Assembly: GCF_000762875.2 (NCBI RefSeq)
Contig: NZ_JRMP02000010.1
Span: 26,003 to 90,002, forward strand
Reading direction: 5' to 3'
Length of the DNA: 64,000 bases
Source of the DNA: Helicobacter saguini
GTDB lineage: Bacteria; Campylobacterota; Campylobacteria; Campylobacterales; Helicobacteraceae
The translations under genes and the position numbers were made by a program. This document shows, piece by piece, positions 34,022-42,471 of the stretch; position 1 is the first letter of the stretch, and each line of letters starts with the position of its first letter. The notes beneath the pieces are model-generated. The model was not told the origin of the DNA, made no database searches, and saw nothing but the letters and a program-made list of their open reading frames with translations.

Positions 34022-34371
34022 TGATTTTAAGTTGGAGAGTTATAGATTTACAAAATTATTTTTATAATAAATTATAAAATAGTTGTGATATTATTTTAAA
34101 CGAAATTTGAATTTGTATTGTTTTTGCTAATTTTGAGTAAGTTCGTTACATTCCCCTTATTAAAATATGAAAAATTGAAACATTTTATTTGTTTAAAATG
34201 GAAAAAATGTTAATATTTGCATTTGAGTGAAAAAAGATTCTATAACGCAAGCCCAAAATTGCGATATTATAGAATCTAGATTCTATAAAGCAAATTTAGA
34301 ATCTAAACTTACAGATTCCATAACTTTAACCATAAAAAGTTACAGAATCTAAATCCACACAAAAGGAAGCG
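34022..34371. other. 350-bp gap between frr and lutA with AGAWTCT units
   Basis: No credible coding frame or RNA gene is seen. The first 200 bases are very AT-rich. The last 130 hold several AGAWTCT units, one as the 16-bp palindrome TAGAATCTAGATTCTA near 34271, ending in the AAAAGGAAGCG ribosome binding site of lutA. Confidence 0.6.
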
Positions 34372-35112
34372 ATGATGGCGAAAAAAGTTTATTATTTTTC
34401 CACTTGTATCGGTGCGGCGGCGTGCAGTTCTGCGGCGTTAAATGGCATTCGGCTGCTGCAAAAAGAGGGCGTTGAGGTGATTTTCAAAAAGGACCAGACT
34501 TGCTGTGGGCAGCCTAGCTACAATTCGGGCTATTATGACGAGACAAAGCAAGTCGCCCTTTATAATATGAATTTGTTTAAGGAGGACTTGCCGATTGTCC
34601 TGCCAAGCGGCTCTTGCACGGGGATGTTGCGGATTGATTATGAGGAGCTTTTCGCAGGAACGGAGCATCATGAGAAGGCAAAGGCGTTTTGCTCTAGAAT
34701 CTATGAATTGAGCGAATATTTGGATAAGGAGCTAGGCGTGCGATACGAGGATAAGGGCTCGCCCATTCGCGTCACGTGGCATAGTAACTGCCATGCGTTG
34801 CGTGTGGCAAAGTGCATAAATTCGGCGAAAACTTTGATACGCAGTTTGAAAAATGTTGAGCTAGTCGAGCTTGAGCGCGAGATGGAATGTTGCGGATTTG
34901 GCGGGACTTTTAGCATTAAAGAGCCAGAGATTAGCAATGCGATGGTAAGCCAAAAGATTGAGGATATAAAGGCGCGAAATGTCGAGTATCTAATCGCCGG
35001 TGACGCAGGCTGCCTATTAAATATTAGCGGGGCAATGCGAAAGCAGGGCGTAAATGTGAAATATATGCACCTTTATGACTTTTTGGCAAGCCGCATCGGC
35101 TTAAGCTCGTAA
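34372..35112 (+). CDS. lutA: LutA/YkgE-type Fe-S subunit of lactate oxidation
   Basis: The 246-aa protein has the two CCG domains of this family: TCCGQPSYNSGY at about 42-53 and ECCGFGGTFSIKEP in the second half. Other parts are VTWHSNCHALRV and the AGDAGCLLNI block. In LutABC it carries cluster-binding cysteines for L-lactate dehydrogenase. Either of two adjacent ATG codons (34372 or 34375) could start it. The lutB and lutC partners that normally follow are not here; the next gene is a TonB receptor. The gene is GC-richer than its surroundings and nearly free of AGAWTCT. Confidence 0.87.
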   Translation: MMAKKVYYFSTCIGAAACSSAALNGIRLLQKEGVEVIFKKDQTCCGQPSYNSGYYDETKQVALYNMNLFKEDLPIVLPSGSCTGMLRIDYEELFAGTEHHEKAKAFCSRIYELSEYLDKELGVRYEDKGSPIRVTWHSNCHALRVAKCINSAKTLIRSLKNVELVELEREMECCGFGGTFSIKEPEISNAMVSQKIEDIKARNVEYLIAGDAGCLLNISGAMRKQGVNVKYMHLYDFLASRIGLSS

Positions 35113-35408
35113 GGGTTTAGCATCTAAAATAGCCATGATATCCCCAAGTAACTCCACAAGACGTATTGTAAATTACATGAGTGAAAAAATGTAAAAGCAT
35201 AAACTTCTGCTTTACTATTAAAAACGTAAAATAATAATCTTAAAATTCATGACATTTTAATTTGCTTGTAAGAAAATTAGATTCTCATTTTTATGGAATC
35301 TTGCGAGTTAGATTCTATGTTTTATTAATGGATTCTAAGAATTAAGATTGTATAATTTTGCAAATTAGATTCTAAAATAGATTCTAAAAGATTGTAAAAA
35401 GGGCGTGG
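35113..35408. other. gap between lutA and TonB receptor with AGAWTCT units
   Basis: Nearly 300 bases without a supported gene. The second half is dense in AGAWTCT units. A short minus-strand frame near 35115-35170 (RLVELLGDIMAILDAKPL) looks protein-like but is too short to call. Confidence 0.5.
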
Positions 35409-37856
35409 ATGAGGTATTTTTTTGTTGTTTTGTTTTTTGTTGGTTTTTTGTATTCGCATAATTTAGAATCTAATGCCCAAAGTTTCAAGCAAGATTCTAT
35501 GGAATCTAAAAACATAGAATCTACACAAAAAAAACTAGATGTTTCACTAAACGCTCAACATGACAGAGAAAATACGACTCGAAATTTAGATTCTAAAACT
35601 CCAAAAGATTCTATAGAATCTAGGACAACAAAACTAGATGTTTCGCCTTTGGCTCAACATGACGATAAAAATATAGAATCTAAAACCCCAAAAGATTCTA
35701 ACCAAAATATAGAATCTAAAAAGATAGAATCTATCACCGCGACAGGCTCTGCATCCCTTGATAGCGAGGTCGCAAGTATCCCCGGGCACATTGATATTGT
35801 AACGCAAAAAGAGATTAATAAAAGCACAAATGCTAAGATTACTGATGTGGTAAAAAAGCTTAGCGGCGTGCGAATAGCAAATGATGTCGCCTTTAATCCG
35901 CGACCAAATATCAAAATTCGCGGTATAAATTATGGCACGCTTGTAATGCTTGATGGCGTGATTTTAAGCGATTTAGAGGGCGAGAGCCGCATTTTAAATC
36001 AAATTTCACTTTTTGATGTAGAAAAGGTCGAAGTCGCGCGTGGAGCATTTTCTAGCCTTTATGGGAGTAATGCTATCGGTGGCGTGATTAACTTTATTAC
36101 GAGCATGCCAAAAAGTTTCACTATAGAATCTATTGCTGGTTATGGTAGTGAAATCTTACAAGATACCGCTGATAAAAATCTAGCAAAGTTTTATTTTAGC
36201 ATAGGAAACGCCTTTTTTACAAATAAAGCCTTACGAATTAAATTTAGTGCCGGTTTGACTACAACGCAAGGCTATGCAAGTTTCCCTACTTATGTCGCTA
36301 CAAAACCAGCTAATACAAGTGGCGGATTCTATGATAAAGCAGGACGTTTTATCATAGGCGATGGCGGTCGCAGAGAGTATAGAATCTGGGATACGCGACT
36401 AAAATTAGAGTATGATGTGGGCGAAAATGGGCTACTTAGCTCGATGTTTAGCCTGTCAAGCCATAGTTATGAGATGGCAAATCCTAAAAGTTACTTGCTA
36501 GATTCTAATGGGTCGCCGACTTTCACTTTGCCAAATTCTTCTCAATATCCCGGCACGAGTCCCTTTGTGGGTAGTGGTTTTGGTGGGTTAGGATATTACA
36601 CGCATTTTTTGGGGAATATCTCATATTTGCACTATTTTGAGAATAGTGAGCTAAAAATCTCGCTCTCAAGTGTGAATCTTTTCTCCCGCTGGGGCGATGC
36701 TCTTGCCTACTATGATAACCCTAATCCGCCCCCGACTTTAGCCGGTGGCATAGGCGAAACGCAGGATATTTACACATCTAGCAACTATTTTGACATTTTG
36801 CATCATTATCATATTAATGAGAATCACAACTTGGCGACTTCGCTTCAGTTTCGCTATCTAAATTTTGATAGCCTGTATTACGCATTATCAAACTGGCGTG
36901 ATTTAGATTCTATCGCGGCTAGGGCTGGTCGGGGCGCTGGTGGGATGAGCTTTGTGGCAAGTGTTTTTATGGACTGGGAAGCCTTGTGGCTTGATAATTT
37001 AAGCACAAATCTTGGGCTGCGATATGATTTTTGGCTAAATTTTAATAGTTATGCCTTTGGGAGCTTTGAATCTGGGGCTTTGGATAGTAATAATAGTTCG
37101 CATATTAGCCCGAAATTTTCTATAAATTATACGCCATTTAGCTGGTGGAAGCTTAAGTTTAGCATAGGTAGCGGCTTTCGTATGCCAACTATTAGGGAGC
37201 GTTTTCAGCCTGGTCATGGTGGTGAAATGTGGCAGCCTACGCCATTTTTAAAAGCGGAAAATGCCCTTAGTTTTGAAGTCGGCAGTGAGATAAATACGCG
37301 TTTTGCGGATATTGTGGTGTATTATTTTCACACTGAAATGAGCGATATGATTTATCGTCAAGGCGGTGGAAGTGTGGCAAATCCTTACTTTTATGCGAAT
37401 GCTGGACGTGGGCGAATTAATGGCGTGGAGTTTAGTCTAAGTGTGCCGATATGGCGTAGTTTGCGTTTAGATTCTAATTACACTTTGACCTTAGCGCGTG
37501 TGATAGAAAATGCGGCAAATCCCGCGTCTGTGGGCAAACAGCTTGTCAATACGCCAGAGCATATCGCAAATATTTCGCTTAGCTATGGTGAGAGTGTTGG
37601 AATCTATGGTAGTTTGTGGGCGTTTTTTACTTCGGCTTTCTACAACGATGATATTAACTCGCCGCCGCTTTATCGCACTTTTCGCAACTATGACGCCGCT
37701 TTTAGTTTGAATGCTAAGTTAGGCTATATTTTTAGCAATGGATTAGATTTAAGTGCAAGTTTTAATAACATCACAAACAACCGCTACTATGATAGCTACA
37801 TAGTCCCAGGGGCTAGTTTCTACCTGCAAACAAGATATAAATTTAGGAAGTCTTAG
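35409..37856 (+). CDS. TonB-dependent outer-membrane receptor
   Basis: The 815-aa protein has a signal peptide (MRYFFVVLFFVGFLYS), a plug domain (PGHIDIVTQKEI, PRPNIKIRGINYG, VEVARGAFSSLYGSNAIGGV) and a beta-barrel ending in YLQTRYKFRKS. Such receptors import iron complexes, cobalamin or nickel using TonB energy; the ligand cannot be told. Residues about 19-108, between signal and plug, are an insert of NIES and DSKTPKDS peptides and two copies of the GATGTTTC...CAACATGAC element. The normal TonB box is expected just before the plug; here a candidate is the ITATGSAS segment. Confidence 0.88.
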   Translation: MRYFFVVLFFVGFLYSHNLESNAQSFKQDSMESKNIESTQKKLDVSLNAQHDRENTTRNLDSKTPKDSIESRTTKLDVSPLAQHDDKNIESKTPKDSNQNIESKKIESITATGSASLDSEVASIPGHIDIVTQKEINKSTNAKITDVVKKLSGVRIANDVAFNPRPNIKIRGINYGTLVMLDGVILSDLEGESRILNQISLFDVEKVEVARGAFSSLYGSNAIGGVINFITSMPKSFTIESIAGYGSEILQDTADKNLAKFYFSIGNAFFTNKALRIKFSAGLTTTQGYASFPTYVATKPANTSGGFYDKAGRFIIGDGGRREYRIWDTRLKLEYDVGENGLLSSMFSLSSHSYEMANPKSYLLDSNGSPTFTLPNSSQYPGTSPFVGSGFGGLGYYTHFLGNISYLHYFENSELKISLSSVNLFSRWGDALAYYDNPNPPPTLAGGIGETQDIYTSSNYFDILHHYHINENHNLATSLQFRYLNFDSLYYALSNWRDLDSIAARAGRGAGGMSFVASVFMDWEALWLDNLSTNLGLRYDFWLNFNSYAFGSFESGALDSNNSSHISPKFSINYTPFSWWKLKFSIGSGFRMPTIRERFQPGHGGEMWQPTPFLKAENALSFEVGSEINTRFADIVVYYFHTEMSDMIYRQGGGSVANPYFYANAGRGRINGVEFSLSVPIWRSLRLDSNYTLTLARVIENAANPASVGKQLVNTPEHIANISLSYGESVGIYGSLWAFFTSAFYNDDINSPPLYRTFRNYDAAFSLNAKLGYIFSNGLDLSASFNNITNNRYYDSYIVPGASFYLQTRYKFRKS
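35537..35564. repeat. TCATGTTGA-type element, inverted copy, in the TonB receptor gene
   Basis: AGATGTTTCACTAAACGC followed by TCAACATGAC, encoding LDVSLNAQHD in frame. It is the reverse of the bioA copy at 7463-7490. Confidence 0.72.
35636..35663. repeat. TCATGTTGA-type element, second inverted copy, in the TonB receptor gene
   Basis: AGATGTTTCGCCTTTGGC followed by TCAACATGAC, encoding LDVSPLAQHD in frame, 99 bases after the first copy. Confidence 0.72.
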
Positions 37857-37891
37857 AATCTAGTCTATCTTTTGCTAACTTCATTAAATTC

Positions 37892-39190
37892 TTACAAAAT
37901 CTCCTGCCACAAGGGTAAAATTGCCTCTTTGCTAAAGTTGGTTTGAGCTAAGATTCTAGCATTTTGCCCCATTTTTTCCCTTAATTTAGAATCTTGCATT
38001 AGCAAAAGTAGCTTTTGCATATACATTTGCGTGTCATTTTGCGGGATTAAAAAGCCACTTTTAGCCTCATCGATTAGCTCGCGTGCAATGCAATCAAACG
38101 CAACGCAAGGAAGTGCGAAACTAGTCGCCTCCAAAACAACCATTCCAAAGCCCTCATGAAAACTTGAAAGTGCGTAAATATCGGCATTTTCGTAATGTGT
38201 CGCCATATTTTTAGCAAAGGGCAGAAGTTTTATACAATCTTGCATTTTTAAAAGTGCGATTTGGCTTGTCAGTTCTGTTTTCAACTTACCATCGCCAACG
38301 ATATGAAGCTCCCAACTCGCCCTAATTTCGGGGTTAGATTCTATAATTTTGCTAAAAATATCAATCAAACGCGAAAAGCCCTTTTCGTGCGTAAAACGCC
38401 CAGCTGCAAGGAGTATTTTTTTATTTTTTTTGCTTTTAGATTCTATAAAATTGCTATGTTTTTTAGAATCTAAATTTTTAGAATCTAAGTTATTTTGACT
38501 AGATTCTATATTATTAGAATCTTGCAAAAAGTTAGCATTTTCATAACTTTTAGCAAAATTTTTTAGGCTCTCAAGTGGCGGAAAAGTTGGCAAAAAATTT
38601 GGTATAACTTTCACATTTTTATGATAGCTTTGCCATTTTACTAAATCATTGCTAGATAACACGATTAAAGTATCGTATGTATCGAATATTTTCTTTTTTT
38701 TCTTTGGAATCTTTATGTGCCACAGCCGCAGTAATTTCACATTTTTTATTTTTTTTATCGGTATAAAAGTGCCATCATTTGATAGAATTGTAGATTCTAT
38801 ATTTTCGCTCGAAAGTAAGTTAGATTTTATATAATTTATAGCTTTAAAACTTAGTAAAATCCTAATAATTGTTTTATTAAAAAATCGTCTAAATTTGCTG
38901 CCTTTAATCGTGCTAAGATTGCTTAAATATGTGATTTTTACATTTCCTAAAATTTCAAAAGTCGACTTTTCAAAAGTTTTAAAAAAGCTAATAATTTCTA
39001 CTTTATAATTATTAGATTCAGTATTTTTAGAATCTTCACGCTTTTCAACCGCCACATTAGAATCTAAGTTAGAATCCAATTTGGAATCCACCCCAAAATC
39101 TTCACTAAAAGCATTCGCCAAATTAGCACAAACTCGCTCTCCACCGCCATTTTCAGTAATATCACGCAAAAGTATGTAAATTTTTTTCAC
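37892..39190 (-). CDS. glycosyltransferase family 4 (GT-B fold)
   Basis: The 432-aa protein opens KKIYILLRDITENGGGERV, with the Gly-rich acceptor loop of GT4 enzymes. The C-terminal half has ILLAAGRFTHEKGFSRLI, LHIVGDGKLK, DIYALSSFHEGFGMVVLEAT (the E-x7-E-type donor site) and FLIPQNDTQMY. It likely adds a sugar to lipopolysaccharide or another glycan in the cytoplasm. Two AGAWTCT-coded islands interrupt it: SKLDSNLDSN near residues 36-66, and NIESSQNNLDSKNLDSKK around 228-255 between the two Rossmann domains. It follows csrA on the same strand after 21 bases. Confidence 0.87.
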   Translation of the reverse strand: MKKIYILLRDITENGGGERVCANLANAFSEDFGVDSKLDSNLDSNVAVEKREDSKNTESNNYKVEIISFFKTFEKSTFEILGNVKITYLSNLSTIKGSKFRRFFNKTIIRILLSFKAINYIKSNLLSSENIESTILSNDGTFIPIKKIKNVKLLRLWHIKIPKKKKKIFDTYDTLIVLSSNDLVKWQSYHKNVKVIPNFLPTFPPLESLKNFAKSYENANFLQDSNNIESSQNNLDSKNLDSKKHSNFIESKSKKNKKILLAAGRFTHEKGFSRLIDIFSKIIESNPEIRASWELHIVGDGKLKTELTSQIALLKMQDCIKLLPFAKNMATHYENADIYALSSFHEGFGMVVLEATSFALPCVAFDCIARELIDEAKSGFLIPQNDTQMYMQKLLLLMQDSKLREKMGQNARILAQTNFSKEAILPLWQEIL

Positions 39191-39211
39191 AATATTTTTA
39201 CCTTAAAACAT

Positions 39212-39562
39212 CTAGCGTGAGCCTTTATTCGCCTTTGTAGGCGGCTTTTCAATCCTTATTGTTTGCTTAGTATTTTGCTTTTCTAGCTGGGCTTTAAAGC
39301 TATCCTTTGCATTTAGCTCCTTGCTTCGCTTAGTCTTAAGCTGCACACCTAGTGCATCAAGTATGTCTTTGCTAACCTTCTCGCCTGTGGCGCGCGTGTT
39401 CTCGCTTTTTACCGCTTCGGTTAGCTCAGCGCGCAAGATTAGCGTTTTTGGTGGGGCTTCAAAGCCGAGTTTGACGCTGCCTTTATCCACGCTAACGACT
39501 TTTATAATGATGTCGTTGCCGATTACCACGCTTTCTTCTTGCTTCCTTGAGAGTATCAACAT
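39212..39562 (-). CDS. csrA: carbon storage regulator CsrA with a long C-terminal extension
   Basis: CsrA binds GGA in mRNA leaders to control translation; in Campylobacterota it represses flagellin and is antagonised by FliW. The first ~60 residues match well: [27 protein letters not shown] and the RNA-binding Arg in [11 protein letters not shown]. Family members are usually 60-80 aa; this one is 116 because of a basic tail ([21 protein letters not shown] and on). The tail is not AGAWTCT-derived. It might add RNA or FliW contacts, which is inference. Confidence 0.92.
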   Translation of the reverse strand: MLILSRKQEESVVIGNDIIIKVVSVDKGSVKLGFEAPPKTLILRAELTEAVKSENTRATGEKVSKDILDALGVQLKTKRSKELNAKDSFKAQLEKQNTKQTIRIEKPPTKANKGSR

Positions 39563-39689
39563 TTTTTTGTCCTAATAATTTTTTAGATTCTATACCAAAA
39601 TTTGCAAATTAAAAGGCTAATAATACCATAATTTCGTGTGTTTTTACTTATGTATTAATAGTTCTTTATTTAACAATAGCTAAAATCAT

Positions 39690-39965
39690 CTAGATTCTAT
39701 TGGCGTTGTTTAGCTCTTCAATTTCTTCGTCTTCTTCTTTAATGGCTTCTATCATTTGTGCGTATAATTTTAAGCTTTCCTTTGCATCTTCTTCATCGAT
39801 TTTACCCATTACATATCCTACGTGTAATAGTACAAATTCGCCTACACTTACATTATCCTGCATTAAATCAAGACTTGCTTCTCGCCTTACTCCAAGTGTA
39901 TCAAGCACCGCAGTATTAGAATCTCTTTTGATTTCTATAACCTTAGATGGAATAGCTAAACACAT
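39690..39965 (-). CDS. hypC: hydrogenase maturation chaperone HypC
   Basis: HypC carries the Fe(CN)2CO unit to the large subunit of [NiFe] hydrogenase. The start is set at 39965 because the N-terminal Met-Cys (MCLAIPSKV) is essential and defines the family; an in-frame ATG four codons earlier is disregarded. The 91-aa protein also has LGVRREASLDLM and GEFVLLHVGYVMGKID, then an acidic tail (EEDEEIEEL). No other hyp gene is within this window. Confidence 0.93.
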   Translation of the reverse strand: MCLAIPSKVIEIKRDSNTAVLDTLGVRREASLDLMQDNVSVGEFVLLHVGYVMGKIDEEDAKESLKLYAQMIEAIKEEDEEIEELNNANRI

Positions 39966-40057
39966 AATAATCCCCAAAAAAATAAATATAAAATATTATC
40001 AAAATAAATACTAAAACAAGAAAAAATATACTCGAAACCAAACATTTCCATTAGAAT

Positions 40058-40327
40058 CTAGATTCTAGAAAAATGCTCGATTGCCCGGGCTAGTTCATCC
40101 AAGCTAGATTCTATATTTCCAGAATCTATTGCTGATTTCACACAGCAATTTACATGGTTTTCTAGCACGATTTGCCCTACTTTGTGCAACGCAGATTTTG
40201 CCGCGTTAATTTGTATCAAAATATCCACACACGCCACGTCGCTATCTATCATTTTATCAATCGCATTTAGCTGCCCTATGATTTTTTTGACGCGTTTGTG
40301 AATACTTTTTGCATTGTCTTTTTCCAT
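40058..40327 (-). CDS. CsoR/RcnR-family metal-sensing repressor
   Basis: The 89-aa all-helical protein has RVKKIIGQLNAIDKMI at the N terminus and the metal ligands Cys33 (in VACVDIL), His58 and Cys61/Cys62 (in NHVNCC). This Cys-His-Cys pattern is that of copper-sensing CsoR more than RcnR, so Cu(I) is the best guess. Metal binding should release DNA. The divergent gap to the Hcp-like gene contains an overlapping-promoter palindrome and an inverted repeat that could be its operator. No copper ATPase is nearby; the cznCBA operon is about 7 kb away. Confidence 0.82.
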   Translation of the reverse strand: MEKDNAKSIHKRVKKIIGQLNAIDKMIDSDVACVDILIQINAAKSALHKVGQIVLENHVNCCVKSAIDSGNIESSLDELARAIEHFSRI

Positions 40328-40359
40328 AGATTTCCTTTAATATAACTTGGCAATTTTTT

Positions 40360-40383
40360 GGTATTATACCCTATTGTAAAGGG
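40360..40383. promoter_or_regulatory. divergent promoter/operator region between csoR-like and Hcp-like genes
   Basis: GGTATTATACC (40360-40370) is a palindrome that gives a TATAAT -10 on the minus strand for the csoR-like gene and a TATTAT on the plus strand for the Hcp-like gene. Overlapping it, CCCTATTGTAAAGGG (40369-40383) has inverted CCCT/AGGG ends. The position fits an autoregulatory operator (inference). Confidence 0.45.
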
Positions 40384-40388
40384 CGAAA

Positions 40389-41504
40389 ATGAAAAAACTA
40401 TATTTTTTATTTCTATTTTTGGGCGCGATTTTTTGCGGCTTTAGCACACTAAAGGCAGTCGATGTCGAAAATGTGATAGCCCACTGCAATCGCGGAAATA
40501 TGACTGCTTGCTCCATTTTAGGCGACTTATATTATGTAGCCGATGGCGTGCCGCAGGATTATGGTAAGGCGGCGAGATTCTGGCGTTTAGCGTGTGATTT
40601 GAAAGAAATGAATGCGTGTTATAACTTAGGCGTGTTGTATCAAGAGGGACAGGGCGTTAGCCGCGACTTTGATAGGAGTTTGGAGCTTTATACAATGGCG
40701 TGTAATGCCGAGCATGCGGGCGCTTGTTTGAATCTAGCTTTCCTTTATCATCAAGGTAAAGGCGTGGCGCGTGATGAGGCAAAGGCACGTGGATTCTATA
40801 CCACCGCGTGTGATGGGAATAAGGCGGAGGCTTGTTATAGCCTTGGCAATCTTATGTTTTATGGACGTGGGGGCGCGGTGGATTATCCAAAGGCGCATGA
40901 TTTGTATATGAAAGCCTGCGAGCTAGACCACGATGATGCCTGTGATAATGTTGGCGTGATGTATGCAAAGGGCGAGGGGATACCAAAGGATTATGATAAG
41001 GCACGAGAGTTTTTTACGCGTATTTGTGCGGATAATAAGGCTGGGGCGTGTTATAATCTTGGAATCTTATATGACTATGGCTGGGGCGTGGAGCAGAGCT
41101 ATCCGCGTGCGATTGAGCTTTATACGAAGTCGTGTGATATGCACCATTTGAAAGCGTGTTATAATCTTGGGATAATGTATAACAAGGGCTATGGCGTGGA
41201 TGTGGATTTTTACAAGGCGTTGGGACTTTATACAAAGTCGTGTAATTTGAAACACGCAAATGCGTGCTATAACTTGGGCGCGATGTATTATCAAGGAGAG
41301 GGCGTTAGAATCAATACTATGATAGGCGATGAATACTTATCGCGTGCTTGCGCTTTGGGTGATAAGAAGTCGTGTAGTAAAGATGGCGAAGTAGTCAGCA
41401 AAAAGGTCGAACAAGAAGTAATCCACACAGAATCTAATCTAAATAATAACGAAATCACCGAAACTATCATTGACACAGAAAGCATTGAGGTGAGGAATAA
41501 GTGA
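40389..41504 (+). CDS. Sel1-repeat cysteine-rich secreted protein (Hcp type)
   Basis: The 371-aa protein has a signal peptide (MKKLYFLFLFLGAIFCGFSTLKA) and about eight 36-residue Sel1-like repeats, each with A-C-Y-N-L-G-x-x-Y and paired cysteines spaced for intra-repeat disulphides (for example MNACYNLGVLYQEGQGV). These are hallmarks of Helicobacter cysteine-rich proteins, which are periplasmic or secreted and can bind peptidoglycan or host factors. The last 45 residues are a hydrophilic tail without repeats. Successive repeats are very similar at DNA level around 41040-41290, so unequal recombination could change repeat number. Confidence 0.9.
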   Translation: MKKLYFLFLFLGAIFCGFSTLKAVDVENVIAHCNRGNMTACSILGDLYYVADGVPQDYGKAARFWRLACDLKEMNACYNLGVLYQEGQGVSRDFDRSLELYTMACNAEHAGACLNLAFLYHQGKGVARDEAKARGFYTTACDGNKAEACYSLGNLMFYGRGGAVDYPKAHDLYMKACELDHDDACDNVGVMYAKGEGIPKDYDKAREFFTRICADNKAGACYNLGILYDYGWGVEQSYPRAIELYTKSCDMHHLKACYNLGIMYNKGYGVDVDFYKALGLYTKSCNLKHANACYNLGAMYYQGEGVRINTMIGDEYLSRACALGDKKSCSKDGEVVSKKVEQEVIHTESNLNNNEITETIIDTESIEVRNK

Positions 41505-41540
41505 GTGCCTCCTTATAGCATAAATTAAAAGGAAAAAGTA

Positions 41541-42395
41541 ATGAAAAAACTCCAAGATAAAGCAAAGATTCTAATCGAGGCGCTGCCTTATATCCAGCAT
41601 TTTCGTGGCAAGGTGATTATCATAAAATATGGTGGGAGTGCAATGGAGAGCGAGAAGCTTAAAAAGAGCTTAATACGCGATGTGGCGTTACTGCAAAGCA
41701 TCGGTTTTAAGCCTATAATCGTGCATGGCGGTGGAAAAGAGATTGACAAATGGCTAAAAATCGCACAAATTGAGCGGATTTTTAAGGACGGATTGCGAGT
41801 GACTGATTTGCCTACAATGGAGATTGTGGAAATGGTGCTAAATAAGATTAGCAAGGAGTTGGTCGGGCTTTTGAGCGAGTTTGGCGTGAAAAGCTGCGGG
41901 CTAAGTGGCAAGGATGGCAAGATACTGCAGGTTGAGCCTAAGGATAGGGAGATTCTAGGCTTTGTAGGGCGTGTGGTAAGCGTGGATAGCACACTTATTA
42001 ATGCGGTGCTAAATAGCGATTTTGTCCCTGTGATTTGCCCTGTGGGGATAGGCATTGACCATCGCAGTTATAATATAAACGCTGATGATGCGGCGTGTGC
42101 GTTAGCGGAGGCGCTAAGGGTGGAAAAGCTTGTGTTTTTAAGCGATATTGAGGGCGTGTATCGCGACTATAATGACAAAAGTTCGCTTATTAGTGAATTA
42201 AGTATCGCGGAGGCGCAAAAATTAATTAGCGATGGTAGCATAAATGGCGGGATGATTCCAAAGATTAATAGCTGTATCCACGCGGTGCGAAATGGCGTAA
42301 GCCGCGTGCATATCATCGATGGGCGAATTGAGCATTGTTTGCTATTAGAGTTTTTCACAAATCGCGGAATAGGCACCGCGATATTAAATGGGTAG
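41541..42395 (+). CDS. argB: acetylglutamate kinase
   Basis: ArgB phosphorylates N-acetylglutamate in the second step of arginine synthesis. The 284-aa product has IIIKYGGSAME, PIIVHGGGKEID, GLSGKDGKIL, PVGIGIDHRSYNINADDAA, LVFLSDIEGVY and INGGMIPKINSC, all as expected. The start follows AAAAGGAAAAAGTA. It is GC-richer than average for the window and has no repeat insert. Presence of this pathway gene argues against H. pylori as source. Confidence 0.95.
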   Translation: MKKLQDKAKILIEALPYIQHFRGKVIIIKYGGSAMESEKLKKSLIRDVALLQSIGFKPIIVHGGGKEIDKWLKIAQIERIFKDGLRVTDLPTMEIVEMVLNKISKELVGLLSEFGVKSCGLSGKDGKILQVEPKDREILGFVGRVVSVDSTLINAVLNSDFVPVICPVGIGIDHRSYNINADDAACALAEALRVEKLVFLSDIEGVYRDYNDKSSLISELSIAEAQKLISDGSINGGMIPKINSCIHAVRNGVSRVHIIDGRIEHCLLLEFFTNRGIGTAILNG

Positions 42396-42430
42396 ATTCT
42401 AAAATCACATAAAACTATCCACAATAAAAG

Positions 42431-42439
42431 TGCTATAAT
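42431..42439 (+). promoter_or_regulatory. extended -10 (TGCTATAAT) of gap
   Basis: A textbook extended -10, 33 bases before the gap ATG, in the gap after argB. Confidence 0.65.
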
Positions 42440-42471
42440 CACTAATTTATTACATTATTTAGGTTAGCAAA

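Noticed and set aside
35115..35170. Minus-strand protein-like frame RLVELLGDIMAILDAKPL
   Set aside because: Too short and without start or family match; it could be chance.
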